The notes beneath the pieces are model-generated. The model did not search any database, was not told the origin of the DNA, and saw only the letters and a list, made by a program, of their open reading frames with translations. Shown in pieces: positions 1 to 9,536 of a stretch of 64,000 bases of DNA. This DNA is from Galdieria partita (Eukaryota; Rhodophyta; Bangiophyceae; Galdieriales; Galdieriaceae). Made by a program: the position numbers and the translations under genes. The stretch's first letter is position 1. Each line of letters opens with the position of its first letter. The DNA lies in contig BQMJ01000015.1 in NCBI GenBank assembly GCA_025991245.1, positions 222,622 through 286,621 of the forward strand, read 5' to 3'.

Positions 1-1335
1 TATTTGAAACATCGAAGAGAAATTTTCGTTTCTCAGTATGCTTTTGAGCTTTTATGTGACTTTTTGGTGGAGCATCGGCTAACTTCTGTATTTCGCTGTA
101 TTATGGAACATTTTCATGTAAAGATGGAAAAGGACTCTCAGGTTATAGGTTCCGAGGATTCAAAGAGTTCTATTGGTTTCTTTCCTTATCAAGAGTTTGA
201 AGTTTTACAGAAAAATGAAATTCACTGGAGACCTTTGAAAGAGTCAGACTACATTGTTCAAGAACAAGATTCGCAACCTGAAAGTCACACAACGTTGGAA
301 GGGAATACGGTCGACTCGAATGAAGTGCATCCATCTATTCCGATACCCAAATATCCTGTAGGCTCAGCGATGCTTGAATCGGAGGATGACAAGTTGCGTC
401 GAGTATCTTTAGGAATTGAAACACTTCCATCATCCTTAATGTACACTTTTTCCAATTCGTACGATGACATGAATTGTGTAGATATTTCTGTAGATGGCTC
501 GACCATTGTTGCAGGGTTTGATGATTCTTTTATTCGTTTTTGGGATGGCAAAGAATGTGGACAGTATCGCCTTGTTGGAGGGAAACCCTTGATAGGACAT
601 TGTGGGAGTATTTATTCTGTATCTCTTAGTCCTTGTGGACGTTTCTTTCTTAGTTCATCAGAGGACGGGACTATACGTCTTTGGAGTACAAAGTTGGAAA
701 GAGACTTGGTTGTTTACAAAGGCCATTTATTTCCAGTTTGGAGTGTTGAGTTTTCACCTCTTTCACATTATTTTGTATCATGTGGACATGATCGTCTTGG
801 AAGATTATGGACGACAGATCGGATATTTCCTTTAAGACTGTTTGGTGGCCATTATTCTGACGTTGAAACAATTCGTTGGCATCCGAATTGTTGTTATATA
901 GCTTCAGGTTCGAGTGATCGTACTTGTCGTCTGTGGGATCTGAGAGATGGTAACAGTGTTCGCTTGTTTGGTCCTCATTCAGCTTCTGTTTGTTCTTTGG
1001 TTTTTTCCAATGATGGCAAAAAGTTAGTCGTTGGTTTAGAAAATGGTCAAATAGAGTTTTGGGACATTGTTCAAGGTCGACGGATAAGCCGCCTTGAGGG
1101 ACATAATGGTCCCATATGGTGCTTAGATGTCTCCAAAGACGATATATTCTTTGCAAGCGGATCATCCGACTGTTTTGTTCATCTTTGGAATGTACAGTCA
1201 CTTAACAATTCGTTACAAAGCACATTATCGAGAGATCAGTTATTGGTGAAAAGTTTCCAAACGAAAGATTCTGCAGTTTATTGCACTCGTTTTTCTAGGA
1301 AGAATTTGTTACTTGTAGCTGGAGCCAACTTGTGA
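1..1335 (+). CDS. TAF5: TAF5, TFIID subunit 5 (5' partial)
   Basis: TAF5 is the WD40 scaffold subunit of the general transcription factor TFIID (also in SAGA), acting in the nucleus. The frame is open at the window's left edge, so the N-terminus, including most of the NTD2 domain, lies outside; what remains starts with the end of NTD2 (motif around FRCIMEHFHV). From about residue 150 there are six to seven WD repeats with the TAF5-specific pattern: a YKGH..PVW repeat, then GH.SDVE..RWHPN, GSSDRTCRLWD, and a final GHNGPIW repeat. The visible 443 codons end at TGA 1333-1335. No intron is seen in this part. The downstream proteasome gene is convergent, its stop 117 bp away. Family assignment is secure; only the length and start are unknown. 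Confidence 0.93.
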   Translation, partial: YLKHRREIFVSQYAFELLCDFLVEHRLTSVFRCIMEHFHVKMEKDSQVIGSEDSKSSIGFFPYQEFEVLQKNEIHWRPLKESDYIVQEQDSQPESHTTLEGNTVDSNEVHPSIPIPKYPVGSAMLESEDDKLRRVSLGIETLPSSLMYTFSNSYDDMNCVDISVDGSTIVAGFDDSFIRFWDGKECGQYRLVGGKPLIGHCGSIYSVSLSPCGRFFLSSSEDGTIRLWSTKLERDLVVYKGHLFPVWSVEFSPLSHYFVSCGHDRLGRLWTTDRIFPLRLFGGHYSDVETIRWHPNCCYIASGSSDRTCRLWDLRDGNSVRLFGPHSASVCSLVFSNDGKKLVVGLENGQIEFWDIVQGRRISRLEGHNGPIWCLDVSKDDIFFASGSSDCFVHLWNVQSLNNSLQSTLSRDQLLVKSFQTKDSAVYCTRFSRKNLLLVAGANL

Positions 1336-1451
1336 GTTGTATCAAAGGAATTTCGGACAACGGCATTCTTTATATTGAATTGAACTCAAAAAGGATACTA
1401 TTCTAGTAGATATTGGATAATAACAAAGAAATACAGTTGCATAATACTTTT

Positions 1452-2314
1452 CTAATCTGCCATTTCCTCTTCGCGAGCAAGTTGTTCAGCTCTTTGACGG
1501 ACCGTCTCAATGAGGTATGGTGGAACTAGGGAAGCTTTGCCAGTGTCACTTTTTATCCATATCATTTCCATTTCATATGGCTTATCTTTTGATTCATCGT
1601 GTGCTGCATTTATTAACTTGGCCAGCTCTAACAAAGCATCGTCGCAAGAAAGTTGACGAAAGTCGAGTTTTTCCAAGCCAGTTTTAGCTCCTTGTTTACC
1701 TTTTCCTGCAGCACAGCCATAATATCTGTAGAAACTACCAGACGGATCGATCATATATAATGAGGGTCCTTGTTTCAGTTCCCAAGTTCCTATCATTACG
1801 GTACAACCAAATGGCCTCACGTGCCAGTATAGAGAATGAACGTGAACATAACCCGCTATTCGTTCTGCCAATAAATGTCCTGGCATAGGCGTTCGAAAAA
1901 TATTACGATATTGTTCACATTCCTGTCTTGCTCTTGTTGCCAGTTGTCTACCATCTGGTCCCATTCCAGCTACTGCAAGAATAGCGTGTTGATCAATCAA
2001 GTGAACTCTTCTTCCTGATTCCTTTAATAACATCTTTGAAAGTAGGATTTTCTCAACAGCTAATACAACACCATCTTTACAGCACACTCCTATAGTCAAT
2101 CTAATAACAGCTAACTTCAGTACAACGGTAAAGGAACTCCGTAAGCTGTGTCTTCATACCCACTACTATCAGCAGCTTTTTGGGCATATTCCACTTGGAA
2201 AACTCGACCATCTGGTGAAAAAGTGGTCGCTGACAAATCATACTTGAATAAAGGCACTTTAGGTAACAAGTTGCGAATTTAGTTGTGACTTACCCCTGTA
2301 CCGATACTAGCCAT
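1452..2314 (-). CDS. PSMA3: 20S proteasome subunit alpha type-3
   Basis: An alpha-ring subunit of the 20S proteasome; alpha subunits form the gated outer rings and are not catalytic. Three exons on the minus strand: 2294-2314, 2160-2242 and 1452-2100, separated by introns of 51 and 59 bp with GT-AG borders. The spliced frame starts [19 protein letters not shown] and continues with the alpha-subunit signature [12 protein letters not shown], then [10 protein letters not shown], in all 250 aa (family length about 255). The first exon codes only seven residues, and finding it depended on the conserved GTGYDLS motif. The C-terminus is charged ([11 protein letters not shown]), typical of alpha-3. 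The SDR gene is divergent, with 231 bp between start codons. Confidence 0.95.
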
Positions 2315-2545
2315 ATGTTGATCAATAATATCAACTTGGAATGTGTGTTGAAATTTAATGAGTCGATCTGTTCTCCGGTTTGAGTGTTGTGAAGACCAAA
2401 CATCTACTCGAATACTTTTAAGACAGGGATTGGTAGTGCATAAGCTGTCAAATATACATGACAACTATTACAGTATTTGTGTCCTTGGTTTTGTTCTGCA
2501 GTTTATTGTCTTTATATATTTGGTTCAACAAAACAAGGTATTATT

Positions 2546-3480
2546 ATGTTGACCTCCAGATTATATGATCAACGTATTCTTATGTCACTTTTAAGATCAT
2601 TCGATTATTTCCGTAACAAACACGTCTTTATTACTGGAGCTTCTTCTGGTATTGGAAAGGTGAGCGAATATTTATATTTGGATTTCCTTCTTATGTCATA
2701 ATTCTAGTCCTTGGCTATATATTTAGCTACAGCAAAAAGTGCTCGAGTTTCTTTAGCTGCCCGTTCGTTAAATAAACTGGAGGATATTTGCAAGGTATGT
2801 TAACGTGACGTTATGGTCGTATATTGAATTACTGTCTTTAGAGTATTCAGGAGAAAGGTGGAAGTGCTCAAGTAATCTATTTGGATCTTTGTGATTCTTC
2901 TTCCTTTACCAAGGCACTAGAACAAAGCACTAAAGGCTTTGGAAATATCGATATTCTGATTGCCAATGCAGCAGTCAATAATGATGGACTTTGTTTTACA
3001 AGTCTGTCGTTGGAGCAGATTGACAAAGTTATGCAAACCAATCTTAGAGGCACGATATTATTCATACATTTGGTTTTAATGAATATGATGAAAGACAATG
3101 GAGGTCATATTGTTGGAATATCTTCGCTTGCAGGATATCGAGGTCTTCCGATGGGTTCGATATATGGAGCTACCAAAGCTGCGTTGTCTAATCTGTTGGA
3201 GTCGTTACGTATCGAGTTGTACCATACAAATGTTCACATCACAACTATTCATCCAGGATTTATTGATACTCCTGCGATTCAAGGAATGAAGCATCCCAAG
3301 TTGTTTCTTCTTTCTGCTGAAACAGCGGCCAAAAAGATTACCAACGCAGTTGCTTCGAGGAAATATACTTATGGCTTTCCTTGGGTTATGGAACATATTG
3401 TGATGAGGTTCATCAGATATCTTCCTGAAACAGTATTTGTTCCTTTGTTGTATTTTCTTACTAGAAAGAATTTTGCATAA
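2546..3480 (+). CDS. Short-chain dehydrogenase/reductase (classical SDR)
   Basis: An NAD(P)H-dependent oxidoreductase of the classical SDR family. Exons 2546-2659, 2708-2794 and 2842-3480 join in phase 0 to give about 279 aa. Visible motifs: the dinucleotide-binding TGASSGIG near residues 29-36, the NAA motif (ANAAV) equivalent to NNAG, the catalytic Ser in GISSLAG, and catalytic YGATK. The C-terminal tail is hydrophobic (PETVFVPLLYFLT) and may touch a membrane, as in DHRS7- and ketosphinganine-reductase-like enzymes. The substrate cannot be read from the sequence. The start at 2546 is the first plausible ATG before the Rossmann fold; an in-frame ATG at 2477 would add 23 unconserved residues and is less likely. 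Confidence 0.85.
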
Positions 3481-3542
3481 CTTGTGACATTTCATTTCAT
3501 TTATGATTGTTTGCTTCTCAATGCATTAGTTTGTCTCTATTG

Positions 3543-3567
3543 GATATAATATATATATATATATATA
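3543..3567. repeat. (AT)n microsatellite
   Basis: A short dinucleotide AT run in the 97-bp gap between the SDR stop codon and the start of the CDK-like kinase. It probably lies in the kinase promoter or 5' UTR. No function is evident. Confidence 0.8.
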
Positions 3568-3576
3568 CACCTCGTT

Positions 3577-4725
3577 ATGTTTCCTTCTTCCAGGTCAGTG
3601 TCCAAGTATAAAAAGGTGGGACGTATTGGAGCAGGTACTTATGGGACAGTTTATAGGTAAGCAACCTACCAATCAGTTCCGTTGCATACAAAATATCTCT
3701 TTTCTTAGAGCAAAGGAAGTGGAAAGTGGAGATTGGGTCGCTATTAAGCAGATAAAGTTGCAAAGTGAAAAGGAAGGCTTCCCAATCACAGCTTTGAGAG
3801 AAATACGTGTTTTACAACAACTTTATCACCCCAGAATAGTGGAGCTGTGTGTCTGTTTTTTTCCTTCAAGTGCTCTCGAGTAATCTTGCGACTTTTTTTG
3901 TATAGTAGAGAAGTGGTTACTACGTCAGATGCATCTGGTGTCTTTTTAGTGTTTGAGCACTGCGATACTGATTTGGGAGTTGTCGTAGACTCTGTGTCCG
4001 CGCGTTCTATGAAGTTGGAATTATATCAGGTGAAGAGCATTTTGTATCAAATCTTAGAAGGCTTGGTGTATCTTCACGATAACTGGATCATACATCGAGA
4101 CCTGAAAATGTCGAATATTTTATACAACAAAGACGGTCAAGTGAAGATTGCTGATTTCGGATTGACAAGAGAGTATGCTTCACCTTTGAGGCCTTTTACT
4201 CCAAAAGTGGTTACTCTCTGGTGAGTCTCTGTACATTCTTTAAATAATCTTTTGCATATTCTTATTCTCTTATCCAGGTATCGTGCACCAGAGTTACTCT
4301 TGACAAGTTCGAGCGTGAGAAAGGAAGCTGCACTGCCATGGAAGTTGAGCTACTCAACGAGTGTAGATATGTGGGCAGCAGGATGTCTTTTTGGGGAATT
4401 GTTATTAGGAAAGCCTTTATTTCCTGGACGAGACGAATTGGATCAACTTGTTCAAATTTTTCAACTCTTAGGTACACCTAATAACCAAATATGGGAAGGT
4501 TCAGAAGAACTTTTAGAGAATTTACGAATATCATTTTCACCTCAATCTTATTCTCTTCTCAAAAGACGATTTCCTCAGTTGAGTGAGTTAGGATTAGACT
4601 TGTTGGATGGTCTATTGTGTTTCGATCCTAATAAGAGATATTCTGCGGTTAAGGCTGTTTGTCATCCTTTCTTCGATGAAGAGCCAAAAGCAGCACCTCT
4701 ACAACTTGGAGAGGAAATCTTATAA
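3577..4725 (+). CDS. Cyclin-dependent kinase, CDK10/CDK11-like
   Basis: A serine/threonine kinase of the transcription/splicing CDK group. Four exons, 3577-3656, 3709-3846, 3906-4220 and 4278-4725, splice to 326 aa. The order is: glycine loop [18 protein letters not shown] lysine, cyclin-contact helix PITALRE, catalytic loop [11 protein letters not shown], activation segment [15 protein letters not shown] with its phosphorylatable Thr, and CMGC-type C-lobe. PITALRE is the CDK9 signature, but the activation loop and the RSV motif before the glycine loop match CDK10/11, so the subfamily is uncertain. An insert of about 20 residues follows YRAPELLL. The start codon lies in a pyrimidine-rich stretch ending in CAG, so an extra 5' exon cannot be excluded. 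The exon 2 donor (gtgtgtctg) is weak. Confidence 0.88.
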
Positions 4726-4739
4726 CACGAATCTATCTC

Positions 4740-5987
4740 TTATAATAATAATAGTTTCGATACAAAATGGTTAGAAAATGGATACAGTGCCAGTATGGAT
4801 ATCCAATAAGCAATCAAACCAAGACATATTGAAATGGGTAGAGCTGGAAGTGCCTTGCGATATCCGAGCAGCAATACAAGAGTCCAACAAAAACCAACAA
4901 TAACCGAACATAAGCAAAAGAACCATGTTAGTATATTGGACTCTGAACTTTTTGCTACAAGAACACAATAAAATACAAAGTCACCGAGACCAATTTTGAT
5001 ATATCCGTTGTTGTTGTTGTTGTCGGCTTCTGCACTATTTTGAAGAGTTGCATTACAACCTGTGCCACTTTGTAATAACGAAGATGACAATGTCACTATG
5101 CTTTCATCCAACCATGGAGAAGATTGTTCTTGTTCCATATTGGCTCTGGTCGAATTCTGTTCTCCCGAAGATAACTCAGATTGGTCGTTTGCAATGGAGC
5201 AAGATGGACAATCCAAGATAGAGGATGAATGATATTGCTCCAATTGTTCAATTGCATAAATACAATCAATATCATAAGGACAAGTGTCATAAACTAGCGC
5301 TGGAAACTCAGTTCTTTCTCCACGTTCTGATACTAATTCAACCATATCTCTCAAAGGACCACGAGGAGAAAGGACAGCATAAATATCCCAAATAGCTAAA
5401 CCAGCCAACAGTGTTCCAATAACTATATTTGGAAAATCACGAAATAGCCAAGAAAGAAGTGAAGCCATCAATATCAAGTACAAGTGTTGCAACCAACGTG
5501 GAGCATGATAAAAAATTACAAAGACACCTCCAATACTAAAGTTCCACATCATAAAAGAAAGACTTAGCCAATCAAGACGTAGACACAAGAATTGACAAAG
5601 TTTGATAAGTAGAGTTCCACCAGTCAAGCAAAATACTATGGCAGTAGAGAAAGTAAGCCAATATCGGATGAATTGTATCCAACCGTGGCGATAAAGGCAC
5701 AATAACGTAAAGGTAATAATTATTACAGATACAAGAAACGAACCGACTGCTACAAGAGAAGCAAACAACAACTCTTGTGGATGATCCTTGAGTTGTTTCG
5801 CAAGGGAACTCATTCCTCCAAACGAGCTCAGAGAATCCAAAGTGTCTTCAGTTTCTGCATTTGAAAAATTATTCACACCACATATAGGCTCCCAACGAGC
5901 TAAACAATAGAATAAAGTAGCAAACAGAATACTCACAATAACTGGATAAATAGCCAATGACAAGAGTTGTGGTTTCCCGTGACGCAT
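4740..5987 (-). CDS. PSEN: Presenilin, intramembrane aspartyl protease
   Basis: Presenilin is the catalytic subunit of gamma-secretase, a protease that cleaves within membranes of the ER and endosomal system. This intronless 415-aa frame starts at ATG 5987 and has about nine hydrophobic segments. The first catalytic Asp is D201 in IWDIYAVLSPRGPL, the second D336 in GLGDFVFY, followed by the PALP motif at 381-384. The usual YD at the first site is WD here. Residues about 215-330 form a hydrophilic loop rich in Ser, Glu and Asn, in the place where presenilins undergo endoproteolysis. Its stop codon is 14 bp from that of the convergent kinase gene. Length is near the family norm (about 400-470). 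Confidence 0.92.
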   Translation of the reverse strand: MRHGKPQLLSLAIYPVIVSILFATLFYCLARWEPICGVNNFSNAETEDTLDSLSSFGGMSSLAKQLKDHPQELLFASLVAVGSFLVSVIIITFTLLCLYRHGWIQFIRYWLTFSTAIVFCLTGGTLLIKLCQFLCLRLDWLSLSFMMWNFSIGGVFVIFYHAPRWLQHLYLILMASLLSWLFRDFPNIVIGTLLAGLAIWDIYAVLSPRGPLRDMVELVSERGERTEFPALVYDTCPYDIDCIYAIEQLEQYHSSSILDCPSCSIANDQSELSSGEQNSTRANMEQEQSSPWLDESIVTLSSSLLQSGTGCNATLQNSAEADNNNNNGYIKIGLGDFVFYCVLVAKSSESNILTWFFCLCSVIVGFCWTLVLLLGYRKALPALPISICLGLIAYWISILALYPFSNHFVSKLLLL

Positions 5988-6090
5988 TGCTGTCGTAATG
6001 TTGCAATGTTCAAAGTGGTGACAGTTGAGATATAGTCACCTTGTGCAACGTGTCTTACTAGAAGTGGAGACTTGATAGTTTTTGGTGGAA

Positions 6091-7545
6091 ATGACACAGC
6101 TAGCAAGTACTCATGTAGAACAGGTTGGAAGGTTGGGTTGTTCTTCTTTTGTTCCACAAGGGGAAGGGGTTGAGGAGTCCAGTATTATTCCGGCCATGGA
6201 AGACCTCACTCTATGTGTTGCTTGCATGGAACAAGTTGCAAACGTAGTTTTTGTACCTTGTGAGCATAGTGTTATTTGTGAGCGTTGTTTATGTATGCTG
6301 GATAATCAACTCTGTCCTTGCTGCAGGGAGCAAATATTGTTTTTCAATTTGTTGCCCGTCAAGTTAAAGACAGTTGAAGACTGTTCTCTGAATGTGATGA
6401 ACGAAGAATACTGGGCTTGTAGTGAAAAAGGTCCAGTCAATAATGTTAAGGTCTCTGAGTACTTTGAGAAGTACAGTGCAGGGAACCCAGTTGAGGAAGT
6501 GATATCTCCATCCACTTCCGTTCTTCAGTTTATTGGCCATTCAGAAGGACAGGAGAATGGTTGGTTTTGTCAGTTTTGCGAAAACTATCATTCACGTGAA
6601 GAAATTGAAAACTCGCTGATGTATCCGTTGGAGAAACTTTTGCAACAGCGAAATGAGCACGAACGCAACATTGTTAAACAGACCCTACAGGTTTGGGTTT
6701 GTGGTTCCTCTTTTGAGATGAATGAACTTTTGATTGAAGTATTGAGGAATATATTTCCTGTTGATGGTTCTTATATTCATACTGGGACTTGTATCAACCA
6801 AAGTCCTAAAGTTGGCAAAGAGGCAGCTCATGCTATGAACAAAAGTTTGTTCAAGTTGCCACGTTTGGAGTTGAACTTGGGAAATAAAGTGGCTAATAAG
6901 AACCACTGTCCCATTCAAAGTCGTGAGAAGCCTCCTGTAAATATTTGTTTTCAATGTGGACAATATTCACCCAATAGTCGTTTTGAAGGGAATTTTATTT
7001 GTTTTAGGAATATAAGGACATGGGAGTTGTTCAGATTTGCAAAGCTAAAGGACTCTTGGTATACTCCTGATTTACTATTATATTGTTGTTATAGTGACAA
7101 TGAACAATCATTTTATGATATTTTGAGTTTGAAGAGACGTTTGAGAGATCGATATGGTTTCGTTTGTAAAGAATTACTTGTGCTATTAGACAAGTCTGAA
7201 CTGGAAGGAGGAAGAAGCAGCAATTCTCCGGAACATTTTAAACATGTTTTTTGGCATCAAGAGCAAAGCAGTCTTACCATCGATTCGATATACAAGTTGC
7301 TCAAAGAATATGAACCTAATCGTGCAGATTTACTGGATGTATTATATGTTAACTTGGCGGATAAATTCAATAACTTGCGTGCGTTGTTGAAAACTGTTGT
7401 GCGTCGAGCAAAAATTCAGAGAAAACGGCAAAATAGAAGTCGTTCTTGGATATCGTCCCATGCAACAACACCAACAGTAATAAGCAGCGACAGGAACAGA
7501 AATGTTGGTCATTCATCAGGGTCAAATAGTTGTCGTTGTATGTAA
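6091..7545 (+). CDS. RING-finger protein with degenerate small-GTPase-like domain and CaaX-like end (paralogue 1)
   Basis: A probable E3 ubiquitin ligase of 484 aa, intronless, starting at ATG 6091. The C3HC4 RING has C42, C45, C57, H59, C63, C66, C75 and C78, spaced C-x2-C-x11-C-x-H-x3-C-x2-C-x8-C-x2-C. The C-terminal half aligns by eye with the two minus-strand paralogues at 12-15 kb. It begins with a beta-strand/loop/helix (VWVCGSSFEMNELLIEVL) at the position of a GTPase P-loop but without its GK[ST]. It then has IRTWELFRF where G3 (DTAGQ) would be, a hydrophobic strand LLLYCCYSDNEQSF, and LLVLLDKSEL at the G4 site. A basic stretch (RRAKIQRKRQNR) precedes the C-terminal CRCM, which fits a CaaX-type lipid anchor. 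This copy carries a longer insert (about residues 230-310) and is the most diverged. RING assignment is secure; the GTPase-like reading is inference. Confidence 0.8.
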   Translation: MTQLASTHVEQVGRLGCSSFVPQGEGVEESSIIPAMEDLTLCVACMEQVANVVFVPCEHSVICERCLCMLDNQLCPCCREQILFFNLLPVKLKTVEDCSLNVMNEEYWACSEKGPVNNVKVSEYFEKYSAGNPVEEVISPSTSVLQFIGHSEGQENGWFCQFCENYHSREEIENSLMYPLEKLLQQRNEHERNIVKQTLQVWVCGSSFEMNELLIEVLRNIFPVDGSYIHTGTCINQSPKVGKEAAHAMNKSLFKLPRLELNLGNKVANKNHCPIQSREKPPVNICFQCGQYSPNSRFEGNFICFRNIRTWELFRFAKLKDSWYTPDLLLYCCYSDNEQSFYDILSLKRRLRDRYGFVCKELLVLLDKSELEGGRSSNSPEHFKHVFWHQEQSSLTIDSIYKLLKEYEPNRADLLDVLYVNLADKFNNLRALLKTVVRRAKIQRKRQNRSRSWISSHATTPTVISSDRNRNVGHSSGSNSCRCM

Positions 7546-7673
7546 ATTTTTTTTCAACTTTTAAATATTTCATTATCCAACATGTTTCTTGAGTTGAAAA
7601 CACTTTCAACTTGCAATCTTCAAAAGTAACCATCCTACCCTCACTTTTGTTGTTTTACAAGTATACTAGGAGT

Positions 7674-9491
7674 TTAGACTGATTCCATTCGTTTCAAAGC
7701 TGAATACATTGCAAACCAAGAAGAAAGACAGAAGACACTACATATCCAAAAAGGAATACCCAATGGAAGCTTCTCTTGAACACTAACTCGGAAAACTTCA
7801 CTGAATAACAAAGGACTAACAATTCGTGTAACAGTTCGAAGACTCTGAATACCACCCTGTAACAGTCCATAGTCTTCATTCACCATTCCTTTTGCCAGAA
7901 TAGAGTTGAGAGTAGGAAAGACACAAAAGGAAATGCATCCAAGCCATAAAATAACAAAAAACATCCAACCTCTATCACAACCAAAATGACAAGAAAGATT
8001 TCCAACTCATATTCCACTCTTACCTAGTTGCCATGCCATAACCAAGAAAGTGAAGAGCTAAAATAATACGTTAAAAAAAATGAACAGCCGTTGAAAATCA
8101 TTGCACTAACCATCCACTGCTATACTAAGCAGCAATGTAACATGTTCTCCAAAATGGCCAACCAAATAACGTATGAAAATGCCTTGAGATAGTAAAGCAA
8201 CGATCCCGACACTGGAAAGGAATAATCCAAGCTCTGCCGTATGCCTATAAACAATAAGATGATTATCCAACCTTGAAATAATAAATTTTTTCTCAACCAT
8301 TCAAAACGTTGACGACAATACATATAGATAATTGTAAAAATTCCTTCATTCATTCCCAAAAAGACAATTGCCAAAGCAACGAGAGTCATTGCATTTGAGC
8401 TTAAAAAGAGTCGAACTCCAGAAACCATATGATAAACAACATGTTCAAGACTGTTCTCCGAAGCAGACAATCGAGCTCTGGTTTCTTGGAAAAAAAACAA
8501 AATGTAAACCTTTAACAACATACAATATAGACATTTACAAACTCTTTCAGCCAACTCACCATACAAGAAACTTGCAACACAAGTGATGCATAAAGAGGGA
8601 ATAATGCATTGTAAGATTTCGACAAGTATCCACCCAAAGATGGAGCCAAAGCAAAACCAATACCAAAAGAAGCTCCAACCATACCTAAAAATGTATCAAC
8701 AGAAATTTAGACAACTAGACACAAAAATATACCAAAAGCTGAAGATAAATGTGGTTGAAAATTGCTCATATCTGCAACACAACTAAGAAATGAACGATGA
8801 ATTTCACCATTCGTCTCGACAAGAATATTCTTTACCTGTTGATCAAAGCCAAAAAACCGGCTGTAAGACCATAAAAAACTCTGCCAACAAAATAGGATGC
8901 AATATATTTTGGAGAGCTACATATGACAAGTAAATTCAGTGCTTGTCCTGTGTAAAACATAACGTTGAGGACCACATAAAGGGAAAAGAATGAATGACTT
9001 GTACCAAATAAAGAAAGCAGTAAAAAGGGTTTACGACCTCTCCTATCAGATAAGCTTCCAAGGAAAGAGTTTGAAAAAACTTCCAAGAAAGCACCCTGGT
9101 ACTATGGTTAGATGGACTTATCCGTTCATAAACTTGCACTCACCAACGAACTAATGTAGCCTTGCAGTAACGTTGCCTTGGATAAATCTCCAACACAAGC
9201 ATCTAATAATAATTCCGGTATAGAAGGAACATATAATCCCACAGAAAAAGCATTTAAGAAGACGAGTATATATAAACTTTTTGTATTATGTGACAATTTT
9301 ACAGCCAAGTTATTGTCTCCTTCCCCATGTAAGGATAAAACACTATCCGGCAACCAGTCACTGTTGGCGTATGATTCGGTTCCTAATAAGGATTCATTGA
9401 CTGTAGTTTCGTTGTCTATAATATAAAGGTCGTTGTTAACAGGAAGACAACTTGGACTACTGGCTTGGACAGTTGTCTCCTTCCGAGCCAT
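7674..9491 (-). CDS. Major facilitator superfamily transporter (MFSD14/TetA-like), multi-exon
   Basis: A 12-helix-type membrane transporter on the minus strand. Exon 1 (9144-9491) codes a Ser/Asn-rich cytosolic N-terminus and TM1. Exon 2 (8836-9095) carries the MFS signature GSLSDRRGRKPFLL after TM2. A 32-nt exon (8733-8764) and further exons follow, including one with APSLGGYL (motif C-like) and one reading RFEW that splices across a 51-bp intron to HTAELGLFLSSVGI. The last exon contains ILAKGMVNEDYGLLQGGIQSLRTV, which resembles MFSD14/HIAT1 and tetracycline-efflux-like carriers, and ends at TAA 7674. At least eight exons. The 32-nt exon needs the acceptor tgag to keep frame, so that border is the weakest. 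Substrate unknown. It diverges from the GRAM/VASt gene with only 45 bp between start codons. Confidence 0.85.
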
Positions 9492-9536
9492 TCCTCTTAG
9501 TTAATCCACGCGTGGCCCAAGTGACGGTTTATTCTT
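9492..9536. promoter_or_regulatory. 45-bp divergent gap between two start codons
   Basis: The MFS transporter starts at 9491 on the minus strand and the GRAM/VASt gene at 9537 on the plus strand. Any core promoters must overlap each other or extend into the coding regions. No TATA-like element is visible in the gap. Confidence 0.5.

Noticed and set aside
671-1201. 176-codon minus-strand frame antisense to TAF5
   Set aside because: Shadow of the WD40 coding frame; it has no domain and its His/Asn-rich content mirrors the sense codons.
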